Source of the DNA: Sulfurimonas sp.
GTDB taxonomy: Bacteria; Campylobacterota; Campylobacteria; Campylobacterales; Sulfurimonadaceae
Assembly: GCA_027044845.1 (NCBI GenBank)
Contig: JALUBM010000107.1
Span: 1 to 7,624, forward strand
Reading direction: 5' to 3'
Length of the DNA: 7,624 bases
Position numbers and translations under genes: made by a program. A model generated the notes under the pieces. That model was not told where the DNA came from. It worked only from the letters and a program-made list of their open reading frames with translations, and ran no database searches. Shown here piece by piece: positions 1-5,797 of the stretch. The first letter of the stretch is position 1; each line of letters starts with the position of its first letter.

Positions 1-3
1 CTT

Positions 4-138
4 TTATGGAATTACAAAAATTGAAAAGTGCGTAAGGTCAGTTAATTTATTGTAATTCTTTCCTTTATACTTAAATCTTACATAAACATTTTTACTTCCA
101 TTTTTTAGAATTTGTGTTGTTATTCCTGGATACTTCAT
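4..138 (-). pseudogene. N-terminal fragment of a tyrosine recombinase (phage/island integrase), apparently frameshifted
   Basis: An ATG at 138 is preceded by GGAAGG (145-150, 6-nt spacing) and opens a 44-codon frame that stops at 4-6. It begins MKYPGITTQILKNGSK and continues VYVRFKYKGKNY. This pattern of short basic strands is typical of the N-terminal arm-DNA-binding domain of integrases in Campylobacterota and other Proteobacteria. After about residue 36 the product ends quickly (HFSIFVIP, stop). If one base is assumed lost near position 31, the neighbouring frame reads ALFNFCNSIK and stays open to the window edge, which resembles how such a domain usually continues (LTxLF then a polar helix). 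The gene therefore looks like a frameshifted integrase whose core and catalytic domains would lie to the left. The alternatives are a sequencing error or an unrelated 44-residue protein. Family assignment is from recalled pattern, not a search. Confidence 0.5.
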
Positions 139-161
139 TATACACCTTCCCTTATGTTGGG

Positions 162-167
162 ATTATA
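162..167 (-). promoter_or_regulatory. Probable -10 box for the integrase-like gene
   Basis: Read on the minus strand this is a perfect TATAAT, 23 nt upstream of the ATG at 138 and with a good ribosome binding site between them (145-150). No good -35 hexamer lies 16-18 nt further up. That is common in Campylobacterota, where -35 boxes are weakly conserved. The inverted repeat at 193-226 lies just upstream of where the -35 region would be, so a protein bound there could affect this promoter. Confidence 0.5.
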
Positions 168-192
168 CAGTCATTTTCATTAAAGTAGGTTT

Positions 193-226
193 TTTGACAC
201 TTTTTCGCACACTTCAAAGTGTCAAA
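193..226. repeat. Perfect 11-bp inverted repeat (TTTGACACTTT / AAAGTGTCAAA)
   Basis: The arms are 193-203 and 216-226, perfectly complementary, with a 12-nt spacer. A third copy of the ACACTT core sits in the spacer (209-214), so the right half also forms a smaller near-palindrome, ACACTTcaAAGTGT (209-222). Neither strand has a T-run straight after the stem, so this is a poor intrinsic terminator. It lies immediately upstream of the integrase-like promoter, which fits an operator or a recombinase/excisionase binding site. No specific protein can be named from sequence alone. Confidence 0.65.
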
Positions 227-229
227 TTG

Positions 230-249
230 TGGTTCAAAATGGTTCAAAA
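230..249. repeat. Two exact tandem copies of TGGTTCAAAA
   Basis: The ten-base unit occurs at 230-239 and 240-249. Its TCAAA core also occurs at 214-218 and 222-226, in the adjacent inverted repeat, giving starts at 214, 222, 234 and 244, roughly once per DNA turn. Repeats phased in this way between an integrase start and a host operon resemble arm-type binding sites, but this is inference. The unit GGTTCAAA also resembles the T-arm of a tRNA, yet no tRNA structure is present. Confidence 0.5.
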
Positions 250-321
250 CATATGTATCTTTATTTACTAATTGCTTATTTTAGGGGATTTTTAGGATAT
301 TACAGGGGGTGTTAAAAATAC
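250..321. other. Spacer between the luxS operon end and the integrase-side repeats
   Basis: This AT-rich stretch follows the last stop codon of the luxS operon on the minus strand. I see no convincing hairpin plus T-run terminator, no RNA gene and no credible small open frame. It contains G-rich patches on the plus strand (AGGGGATTTTTAGG, ACAGGGGGTG), but these do not form an obvious structure. If an element is inserted here, the junction with chromosomal DNA should fall in this spacer or in the repeats at 193-249. Confidence 0.5.
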
Positions 322-813
322 TTAAAGTCCATTGCCCCACATGTGCATCTTTTTTGCCATAACTAAATCATACTCATCCAATATGTTTATCTCATTAGGC
401 ACTCGAAATTCAAACTTTTCTAATAGCTCTTTTGTTGATTCTATATCCATTGTTCCTTTTTCCTGCATTATAATCACATTTGCCGTATTTGCAAGTGTAG
501 TATATGCTATTCTTAGTAAAAGTTCAGGATTTAGATGCTTAAAAAAAATATTTTTAAAAATTACCATGTCATTATCCCGAGGCAATGCACGAAAGGGATT
601 TGAAAAATTCATTATATACTGTATTTGAGCATCTTTGAGTTCAATTGGAATTTCTAACTTAGCTTCCGTATAAAGGGCAAGTCGAAATTCACCATCAACC
701 TCTAAAATCATTTTTTGCAGTGCTAAAGTGGTTGCATCAATTTTATTAGTAACCTGAATATAATGATTTCCTGGAAGAGGGTTAAAAAGTTCTAAAAACT
801 GTTTTAACTCCAT
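322..813 (-). CDS. Conserved-looking hypothetical protein, possibly a degenerate methyltransferase-like domain (luxS operon)
   Basis: This 163-residue soluble protein has no signal peptide, membrane segment or cysteine motif. I do not recognise its family. Residues 80-155 run as a charged turn (RDNDMVIFK), a helix, a LANTANVIIM strand near 107-116, a second helix (STKELLEKFEF) and a final strand ending LVMAKK. This order resembles the second half of a class I SAM-dependent methyltransferase. The glycine-rich SAM-binding loop expected in the first half is missing, so activity is doubtful. The start at 813 has an AAGG site 7 nt upstream, and the gene begins 12 nt after the preceding 100-residue gene, which places it last in an apparent luxS operon. 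The sequence ends MHMWGNGL. Coding status is well supported by length, spacing and ribosome binding site; function is unknown. Confidence 0.75.
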   Translation of the reverse strand: MELKQFLELFNPLPGNHYIQVTNKIDATTLALQKMILEVDGEFRLALYTEAKLEIPIELKDAQIQYIMNFSNPFRALPRDNDMVIFKNIFFKHLNPELLLRIAYTTLANTANVIIMQEKGTMDIESTKELLEKFEFRVPNEINILDEYDLVMAKKMHMWGNGL

Positions 814-825
814 AAAAAAACCTTT

Positions 826-1128
826 TTAATATGCTAAATCATGTAGTTCGCGAAATAAATAAGCCTCTACAATTTCATCAATAGTTTTTTGTGTATGTGC
901 CACAAGAACAATCATAGACATATTTATAAAGTCCATAACCGGTTCTCCATCATTGCTTATTACAACAGCCTCAGGCCATGCCTTAAAACCATCATAGGTA
1001 TCTGCATGCAACACCTCTGCAAGTTCACCCTCTTCTATACGTAATTCTGCCCACGTTTTGGCTTCTAACACCGATGTAATTTTTGCTTCGTGTACATCAG
1101 TACTATCCATTGGAACGATAACTAGCAT
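826..1128 (-). CDS. Small hypothetical protein with possible NifX/NifB C-terminal-like fold (luxS operon)
   Basis: This 100-residue acidic, soluble protein starts at 1128 by sharing one base with the luxS stop (TAATG), so the two are probably translationally coupled. The layout is a strand (MLVIVPMD, 1-8), a helix, strands around 26-42 (WAELRIEEGELAEV), then a strand-loop-strand and a final helix (TIDEIVEAYLFREL, 82-95). This weakly resembles the dinitrogenase iron-molybdenum cofactor (NifX/NifB C-terminal) fold, which ends in a similar TVEEAVEAYL-type helix. That is a pattern match only: there is no cysteine at all, and no nitrogenase genes are nearby. A role linked to the activated methyl cycle is possible from the coupling with luxS but nothing in the protein shows it. 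A 12-nt gap separates it from the next gene. Confidence 0.75.
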   Translation of the reverse strand: MLVIVPMDSTDVHEAKITSVLEAKTWAELRIEEGELAEVLHADTYDGFKAWPEAVVISNDGEPVMDFINMSMIVLVAHTQKTIDEIVEAYLFRELHDLAY

Positions 1129-1643
1129 TAGCCGTTTATCTCTTTAAGTTTTTTCTTAGAGAGTTTAAGTTTTTCATTATCCATTGTGCCTATTTTATGT
1201 GAAAGTATATCACTTGCAATTTTCTTAGCATTTTTTAGTGAGTGCATTTTATAACTTCCACACTGGTATAAGTTCAATTCTGGAATATCTTTTTTACTTT
1301 TTACATGTAGAACATCTTCCATAGATTTTTTCCAAGCCTTAGCAACCTTTTTCTCAGTTGGTGTTCCAAGAACAGACATATAAAATCCTGTTCTACAACC
1401 CATAGGAGAAATGTCAATAATCTCCACATTTTTAGAATTAAGATGCTCTCTCATAAATCCTGCGAACAAATGCTCTAAGGTATGAATCCCTCGTCCGTCC
1501 ATTTTATCGACATTTGGCTTGTAAAAACGCAAATCAAAAACTGTAATATCATCACCACAAGGTGATTTCATCCCTTTAGCACGGCGAACTGCTGGTGCAG
1601 GCATAATCGTATGGTCAACTGTAAATGAGTCTAATAATGGCAT
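1128..1643 (-). CDS. luxS: S-ribosylhomocysteine lyase (AI-2 synthesis protein)
   Basis: LuxS cleaves S-ribosylhomocysteine to homocysteine and 4,5-dihydroxy-2,3-pentanedione, the precursor of autoinducer-2. It acts in the cytoplasm in the activated methyl cycle. The protein is 171 residues, within the usual length, and complete. The metal site is intact: HTLEH at 54-58 gives His54 and His58, and Cys128 in LYQCGSY gives the third ligand. Cys83 in [10 protein letters not shown] is the catalytic cysteine. The N-terminus ([17 protein letters not shown]) and the [14 protein letters not shown] segment are typical. The start at 1643 has AAGGA 9 nt upstream (1653-1657). It is first in an apparent three-gene operon and overlaps the following gene by one base. 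A sigma70-like promoter lies upstream. The last 25 residues are lysine-rich, a variable part of the family. Confidence 0.97.
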   Translation of the reverse strand: MPLLDSFTVDHTIMPAPAVRRAKGMKSPCGDDITVFDLRFYKPNVDKMDGRGIHTLEHLFAGFMREHLNSKNVEIIDISPMGCRTGFYMSVLGTPTEKKVAKAWKKSMEDVLHVKSKKDIPELNLYQCGSYKMHSLKNAKKIASDILSHKIGTMDNEKLKLSKKKLKEING

Positions 1644-1652
1644 GATATATAT

Positions 1653-1657
1653 TCCTT
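1653..1657 (-). promoter_or_regulatory. Ribosome binding site of luxS
   Basis: AAGGA on the minus strand, 9 nt from the ATG at 1643. It supports this start, which also matches the usual LuxS N-terminus. Confidence 0.7.
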
Positions 1658-1704
1658 AATTTTTATTACATGTATTTTAGCGAAATAATTTGAGGGTTAA
1701 TTGA

Positions 1705-1732
1705 AGTATAAAAGTAAATATAAATAATTCAA
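1705..1732 (-). promoter_or_regulatory. Candidate sigma70 promoter for the luxS operon
   Basis: On the minus strand, TTGAAT (-35, plus-strand 1727-1732) and TATACT (-10, plus-strand 1705-1710) are separated by 16 nt. Transcription would start near 1698 and leave a leader of about 55 nt before luxS, containing the AAGGA site. The region is very AT-rich, so chance matches are likely, but this is the best pair I see between the porB hairpin and luxS. Confidence 0.4.
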
Positions 1733-1786
1733 AATAAATAAAAAGTTTTTCAGAAATAAAGAAGTTTTAGATTTTATGTAAATTGT

Positions 1787-1840
1787 GCAAAACATCCAAC
1801 TAAGGCTAGTCTGTAACCTGACTATGTTGGATATTTTTGC
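1787..1840 (-). terminator. Large hairpin after porB, probable terminator or transcript-end structure
   Basis: On the minus strand the lower stem pairs GCAAAAATATCCAAC with GTTGGATGTTTTGC, 14 pairs including one G-U and one bulged A. An inner stem, TAGTC/GACTA, closes an 8-nt loop. It begins 31 nt after the porB stop, which suits termination or 3'-end stabilisation of the por transcript. No long T-run follows on the minus strand (only GTTTTGC, itself part of the stem), so efficiency is uncertain. On the plus strand the ATCCAAC/GTTGGAT stem is followed by ATATTTTTG, a better terminator tail, but no plus-strand gene is present. The structure separates the por and luxS operons. Confidence 0.5.
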
Positions 1841-1871
1841 AAGATGCGTGAAAGCTAGAAGTTCGCGAAGA

Positions 1872-2828
1872 TTAAACTCTCGCTTCTTCTCTTCTATTTA
1901 GATACGCCCAGTTTGCATCTACTCTCTCTTGCCACTCTTTAATTAAGTATTTATACTGATCTTTAAAAAGGTGTTTAAAACGTCCTTGTGCTGCAAGATA
2001 TTCTTCTACAGGAATAACATTTTTAGGACGATATGTAATGTTCAACTCATGCCCGTCAATGATTTCATACAGTGGAAACACTAAGGTGTCAGTTGCAAGA
2101 TCAGTCAAATGCATAGTATCTTTAGGGTCAAATTTCCACTCAGTAGTACAAGGCGATACCGCATTAATAAATACAGGACCATCAACTGCCATACCATGTT
2201 GGATTTTTTTTACCATATCTTTCCATTTATTTGGAGCAACTTGTGCTGCATATGGAATGTTATGTGCTGCCATAATTGCAACTATATCTTTTTTATTTTT
2301 TGTTTCGCCATAAGAGACGCGACCAGCAGGGGATGTAGTTGCATTCGCACCAATTGGTGTTGATGATGAACGCTGTCCACCTGTATTTGCATAGACTTCA
2401 TTATCTAAAACTACATACATCATATTATGCCCACGTTCCATACAACCAGAAATCCACTGAAAACCGATGTCATACGATGCACCATCACCACCAAAAGCTA
2501 CAAACTTAGGGTTACGATCTGGCTGTTTTAAGCGACCTTTAGTCTTTAATGCTTTATACATCGCTTCCGCTCCTGCAACTGCAGTTGAACCATTTTCAAA
2601 ACCAATGTGAACCCAAGAAGCATCCCATGATGTATATGGATATACGGCCGTACAAACCTCAAGACATCCAGTTGATGCCGCAAGAACCAAATCATCATTT
2701 GTTGCATTTAAAACTTCACGAACAATGATAGAGTGTGCACAACCAGGACAAAGAAGATTTGCACCTTCAAATCTATCAGCTGATGTTGAGAACTCTTTTA
2801 AGTTTTTAATTTTTTTCATTTCGCTCAT
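1872..2828 (-). CDS. porB: Pyruvate:ferredoxin oxidoreductase, beta subunit
   Basis: PorB carries the thiamine pyrophosphate site and one [4Fe-4S] cluster of the pyruvate oxidoreductase complex, which makes acetyl-CoA + CO2 from pyruvate or runs in reverse for CO2 fixation. The protein is 318 residues, normal for a PorB and longer than most 2-oxoglutarate beta subunits. The TPP/Mg motif is GGDGASYDIGFQ at 113-124 with the following LDNEVYANTGGQ at 141-152. Cluster cysteines are Cys27 and Cys30 (CPGC), Cys55 (STGCLEV) and Cys227 (SPCTTEW). The N-terminal LLCPGCAHSIIVREVLN and the STGCLEVCTAVYPYTSW segment resemble what I recall of Helicobacter PorB. The start has AGGA 7 nt upstream, overlapping the porA stop (TAGGAAA). 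It is the last gene of the operon and is followed by a hairpin. Confidence 0.96.
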   Translation of the reverse strand: MSEMKKIKNLKEFSTSADRFEGANLLCPGCAHSIIVREVLNATNDDLVLAASTGCLEVCTAVYPYTSWDASWVHIGFENGSTAVAGAEAMYKALKTKGRLKQPDRNPKFVAFGGDGASYDIGFQWISGCMERGHNMMYVVLDNEVYANTGGQRSSSTPIGANATTSPAGRVSYGETKNKKDIVAIMAAHNIPYAAQVAPNKWKDMVKKIQHGMAVDGPVFINAVSPCTTEWKFDPKDTMHLTDLATDTLVFPLYEIIDGHELNITYRPKNVIPVEEYLAAQGRFKHLFKDQYKYLIKEWQERVDANWAYLNRREEARV

Positions 2829-2837
2829 AATAATTTC

Positions 2838-4061
2838 CTATAAAAATGCTAATTTCGGTCCACGAACACCGATAAATTGTTGTAATGGAGTCAATACTTT
2901 TCCTGCATCAACATTAGCTTGAAGTTCAGTATAAAGATCTGTAAGATGTTTTTTCGTCAAATCACGACCACCAAGACCATACACATAACCTGTAAGAAGT
3001 GCTTTTGAGTCTGTATTAAAAAGTGCACCTGCAATCTCATTAAAGAGCATACCCGCAGCACCATTTGGAGATGAACGGTCAAGTGCAGCAATAGCTTTAA
3101 TATCTTTAAGTGCTGCTGCTATCTCCATAAATGGGAAAGGACGAACAACACGTAGTCCAACTACACCCGCTTTAATGCCTTTTTCTCTCATTTCACTCGC
3201 TACTTCACGAGCAGTTTCAACTGAAGTTCCCATACATACAACAGCAACATCTGCATCATCCATATCATATTTTTCAACTTGATTATATTTACGACCTGTT
3301 AATTTTTCAAATGCAGCAAAAGCTTCTTCAATTTTAGTAGGAACTTTTGTCATAAGGTCATTATGTTGACGAGCTTTATGCTCATAATGCCAATCTTCTT
3401 CTGTTTGTACACCATGTGTTACTGGATGTTCAAAATCAAGCATATCATTCATAGGTTTAAAATCGCCTACAAAACTATACGCTGTATCATCATCCATTGT
3501 ATGCACACCTTGTGCTGTATGTGAAGTCATAAAACCATCTTGATGTACCATGGCAGGAAGTCTAATTTCATGATCTTCTGCAACGCGAAAAGCTATGAAA
3601 TTTAAATCATATGCTTCTTGTGGAGAGTAGGCATCAAGTTGAATCCAACCAGAGTCACGACCTAAATACATATCACCATGATCACCATTAACATTAAGTG
3701 GTGCAGCAAGTGCACGATTTACAACATTTAAGATGATAGGAAGACGCATACCTGAAGCCTGATAAAGTGTCTCGACCATAAGTGCAAAACCTTGTGAAGA
3801 TGTTGCAGTAGCCACACGTCCACCCGCAGCAGAAGCACCTATACACCCACTCATTGCAGCATGCTCAGACTCAACCATTACAAATTCACCTTCGATGTAA
3901 TTGTCTGCTAAAAATTTACTATATCCTTCAACAATTGGAGTCGATGGTGTAATAGGGTATGCTGACACCACATCAATTTGACACTGTCTTAAAGCTTGCG
4001 CAGCAGCAAAGTTACCATCCCATACTTCAATATCTCTTAATTCCATTTTATCAAATGCCAT
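2838..4061 (-). CDS. porA: Pyruvate:ferredoxin oxidoreductase, alpha subunit
   Basis: PorA supplies the pyrimidine-binding half of the TPP site and part of the pyruvate pocket. The protein is 407 residues, as expected for the four-subunit enzyme. YPITPSTPIVE (35-45) is the family signature. The segment ESEHAAM near 64-70 holds the conserved glutamate thought to activate TPP, and GGRVATATSSQG (80-91) follows it. The ADVAVVCMGTSVETAREVAS stretch at 270-289 and VVGLRVVRPFPF (300-311) are the start of the C-terminal domain found in all alpha subunits. The ATG directly follows the porD stop (TAGATG), and AAGGAG sits just before it, inside the end of porD. The porB start is 9 nt after the porA stop. 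Translation of the four subunits is probably coupled. Confidence 0.96.
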   Translation of the reverse strand: MAFDKMELRDIEVWDGNFAAAQALRQCQIDVVSAYPITPSTPIVEGYSKFLADNYIEGEFVMVESEHAAMSGCIGASAAGGRVATATSSQGFALMVETLYQASGMRLPIILNVVNRALAAPLNVNGDHGDMYLGRDSGWIQLDAYSPQEAYDLNFIAFRVAEDHEIRLPAMVHQDGFMTSHTAQGVHTMDDDTAYSFVGDFKPMNDMLDFEHPVTHGVQTEEDWHYEHKARQHNDLMTKVPTKIEEAFAAFEKLTGRKYNQVEKYDMDDADVAVVCMGTSVETAREVASEMREKGIKAGVVGLRVVRPFPFMEIAAALKDIKAIAALDRSSPNGAAGMLFNEIAGALFNTDSKALLTGYVYGLGGRDLTKKHLTDLYTELQANVDAGKVLTPLQQFIGVRGPKLAFL

Positions 4062-4457
4062 CTATTTCTCCTTCGTTTCTTTTGCAGGCCAATTAGCGAT
4101 TTCGCTCTCTTCGTCTGCTTGTTCTGGGAACATTAAAAGTGATTTTGGATTTGTAGGACAAACCTCAACACAGATACCGCACCCTTTACAGTGATCCATA
4201 TCTATACCTATCATTTTTTTGTCTCTTGAAATGATTGAAATATCTGGACAATATACCCAGCAAAATTGACAATCTATACAAAAATCTTTATTAAAAACTG
4301 GTTTCTCAATTCTCCAATCTGCAACACTTGCACTAAATGAACTGTTTTGCGTGTAATTACGATCTTCTTGAAGAGTTCCTACAGTATCACCTGCTTCACC
4401 CTCAAAAGTACGAAGCATAGCTCCGATTTCAAATTCGTCCCAACCTGTATTTGCCAT
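4062..4457 (-). CDS. porD: Pyruvate:ferredoxin oxidoreductase, delta (ferredoxin-like) subunit
   Basis: PorD carries two [4Fe-4S] clusters that pass electrons from the TPP site towards external ferredoxin or flavodoxin. Counting from the second of two adjacent ATG codons it has 131 residues. The first cluster motif begins CIDCQFCWVYCPD (cysteines 60, 63, 66, 70) and the second is CKGCGICVEVCP (cysteines 90, 93, 96, 100), the classical 2x[4Fe-4S] pattern. About 55 residues without cysteine precede the clusters (GWDEFEIGAMLRTFEGE and on), an N-terminal extension that also opens with WxEFE in Helicobacter-type PorD as I recall it. I place the start at 4457, not at the ATG one codon earlier (4460), because AAGGAG at 4464-4469 is 6 nt from the second and only 3 nt from the first. 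The gap after porC is 10 nt. Confidence 0.95.
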   Translation of the reverse strand: MANTGWDEFEIGAMLRTFEGEAGDTVGTLQEDRNYTQNSSFSASVADWRIEKPVFNKDFCIDCQFCWVYCPDISIISRDKKMIGIDMDHCKGCGICVEVCPTNPKSLLMFPEQADEESEIANWPAKETKEK

Positions 4458-4463
4458 CATTAT

Positions 4464-4469
4464 CTCCTT
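4464..4469 (-). promoter_or_regulatory. Ribosome binding site of porD, deciding between two adjacent ATGs
   Basis: AAGGAG on the minus strand overlaps the stop codon of porC. It is 3 nt from the ATG at 4460 and 6 nt from the ATG at 4457, so the second is favoured. Confidence 0.6.
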
Positions 4470-5025
4470 ATTTCACTTCATCATATGCACGTTGAATTGC
4501 AAGCATATTTGCATCAACGATTTTTTGAGGTAATTTTGCAAGAATTCTTTTCATACTCTCTTTAAAAAATTCTATATCATACATTCCAGATATTTTCATA
4601 AAAGCACCAAGCATAGGTGTATTTGGAATAGCACGTCCAATAGTTTCTTGAGCGATTTTAATACAATCTACAATATAAACCATTTTTCCTTCAAGTTTTG
4701 GCTGAGAAGCTATAAGTTCCTCTTTTGACATATGCGTTGTAATAATAAATATAGTATTTTCTTTTGCATTTACCGTTACATCTGCAGTATATACAATAGC
4801 TGGATCAATTACAAATACATAATCTGGTTCCATGTATTTTTCATGATTCATAATTGGTTTATCATCGACACGGTTATATGCAGTCATTGCAGCTCCACGC
4901 TTCGCAGATCCGTAAAATGCAAATGCTTGAACATCTTTACCAGTTGTTGAAATAACATCTGCTAACCCCTTGGCACCAGTAACAGCACCTTGACCTGCAC
5001 GACTATGCCATCTAATCTCTAGCAT
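4468..5025 (-). CDS. porC: Pyruvate:ferredoxin oxidoreductase, gamma subunit
   Basis: The gamma subunit (also called PorG) is the CoA-associated, 2-oxoacid:acceptor oxidoreductase catalytic domain of the complex. From the ATG at 5025 it has 185 residues, the usual length. It begins MLEIRWHSRAGQGAVT, with the conserved RxGQG near residues 9-13 and FYGSAKRGAAMTAY close to 37-50. DYVFVIDPAIVY and the later IPNTPMLGAFM are also typical of the family. The reading frame can be extended 8 codons to a TTG at 5049, but GAAGGAG (5031-5037) is placed exactly for the ATG at 5025 and the extension is absent from family N-termini. It is the first gene of the por operon. The gamma-delta-alpha-beta order is that of Helicobacter and other Campylobacterota. 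Confidence 0.95.
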   Translation of the reverse strand: MLEIRWHSRAGQGAVTGAKGLADVISTTGKDVQAFAFYGSAKRGAAMTAYNRVDDKPIMNHEKYMEPDYVFVIDPAIVYTADVTVNAKENTIFIITTHMSKEELIASQPKLEGKMVYIVDCIKIAQETIGRAIPNTPMLGAFMKISGMYDIEFFKESMKRILAKLPQKIVDANMLAIQRAYDEVK

Positions 5026-5030
5026 AAATT

Positions 5031-5037
5031 CTCCTTC
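5031..5037 (-). promoter_or_regulatory. Ribosome binding site of porC
   Basis: GAAGGAG on the minus strand, 5 nt before the ATG at 5025. It lies inside the extended TTG-initiated frame, so it decides for the shorter protein. Confidence 0.75.
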
Positions 5038-5145
5038 AATTTTTTTCAAGAAATTTTTAATATTTTCTTTTCATACTATTTATCTGTATTTTAGGTAAAC
5101 GGTACTTAAATATAGCTTGATGATATAATTTAGCTCACTCCACAG
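5038..5145 (-). promoter_or_regulatory. Promoter/leader region of the por operon (boxes not resolved)
   Basis: The spacer between the HAD gene and porC should hold the por promoter, if por is not simply read through from the upstream genes. On the minus strand the best -10 candidates are TAAAAT (plus-strand 5088-5093) and TAGTAT a little nearer to porC. Neither has a good -35 partner. No strong terminator hairpin follows the HAD stop, so read-through from the GGDEF-SBP-HAD operon cannot be excluded. Confidence 0.3.
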
Positions 5146-5796
5146 TTAAGAATGTGATAATTTTCTACTTTTCAAATAGACTACTGCATTCAAAGAATCA
5201 TAAAATATCATATTTGTAAACTTTTTTAATGTTTCTTCTTTATCATAACCACTCAATACACCTATGGAATGTACACCAGCATTTTTAGCCGACAACAGAT
5301 CAAGATGCGTGTCTCCAATCATCCATACTTCTTTTTTATTCTCAGTATCAAAATTTTTCAATGCTTTTAAAATAGGTTCGGCATGTGGCTTCGGATTTTG
5401 GACATCTTCTCTGCCAATAAGGACATCAAACTTCTCCATCAAACCAAAATGCTCCATCAAAACCTGAGAATATTTTCCTGTTTTTGTCGTAACAATTCCT
5501 AAAGAGGCGAACTCTGCAGCAGTTTCAACAGCCTTTTGTGCATTTTCTAGAAGTATCGTTTTTTGTGTCGATATTTTTCTGTAATGTTCTTTATAAGTAG
5601 CTACAAAATCCCAAATATTTTCTTGTGGTACCCCAAGTTCTTGATACATTACATCCAAAGGGTATCCAATAAGTGCTTTTATCACTTCATCATCTGGTGC
5701 TGTAAAATCATGAACTAAAAAAGAGTTGTGAAAACTCTCTAAAATAGCTTCAGTTGAGTCTATTAGTGTTCCATCCAAATCAAATAAAATTATCAA
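5146..5796 (-). CDS. HAD-superfamily hydrolase, phosphoglycolate phosphatase (Gph/PGP)-like
   Basis: A cytoplasmic phosphatase of the haloacid dehalogenase superfamily. From a TTG start at 5796 it has 216 residues. Motif I is ILFDLDGTLIDST with nucleophile Asp6 and acid/base Asp8. Residues ~14-85 form a helical cap of the C1 type. Motif II lies in GIVTTKTG (Thr103/Thr104), motif III is Lys136 in NPKPHAEP, and motif IV is MIGDTHLDL with Asp162 and Asp166. All catalytic residues are present. The frame can be extended to a GTG at 5838, but that would overlap the binding-protein gene by 41 bases and add a 14-residue tail foreign to the family. The TTG follows that gene's stop by one base and has GGGAG 10 nt upstream (5807-5811). 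2-phosphoglycolate is the likeliest substrate by family resemblance, but HAD specificity cannot be read from sequence; pyrophosphatase or sugar phosphatase activity is also possible. Confidence 0.9.
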   Translation of the reverse strand: MIILFDLDGTLIDSTEAILESFHNSFLVHDFTAPDDEVIKALIGYPLDVMYQELGVPQENIWDFVATYKEHYRKISTQKTILLENAQKAVETAAEFASLGIVTTKTGKYSQVLMEHFGLMEKFDVLIGREDVQNPKPHAEPILKALKNFDTENKKEVWMIGDTHLDLLSAKNAGVHSIGVLSGYDKEETLKKFTNMIFYDSLNAVVYLKSRKLSHS

Positions 5797-5797
5797 A

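Noticed and set aside
227..250. GGTTCAAAA units as the 3' end of a tRNA gene (common integration target).
   Set aside because: No acceptor stem, anticodon arm or CCA-like end can be folded around it on either strand.
332..628. Plus-strand open frames opposite the 163-residue gene, and similar ones opposite porB, porD, porC, HAD and the binding protein.
   Set aside because: They lie antisense to well-supported genes, lack ribosome binding sites and have low-complexity or hydrophobic products typical of shadow frames.
1794..1832. ATCCAAC and GTTGGAT match the integron attC core consensus (RYYYAAC ... GTTRRRY) and enclose an inner inverted repeat.
   Set aside because: The span is only 39 bases, shorter than known attC sites, the pairing continues outward beyond the core boxes, the site lies directly behind porB, and there is no cassette or integron integrase here. 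A simple perfect stem explains the match.
1872..5025. The four-subunit enzyme as 2-oxoglutarate:ferredoxin oxidoreductase (oor).
   Set aside because: The gamma-delta-alpha-beta order, the 318-residue beta subunit with a late cluster cysteine in SPCTTEW, and the YPITPSTPIVE alpha motif fit the pyruvate enzyme; oor genes typically run delta-alpha-beta-gamma with a shorter beta subunit.
5124..5129. A perfect TATAAT on the plus strand between the HAD gene and porC.
   Set aside because: No plus-strand gene follows and no -35 box precedes it. In DNA this AT-rich it is expected by chance.
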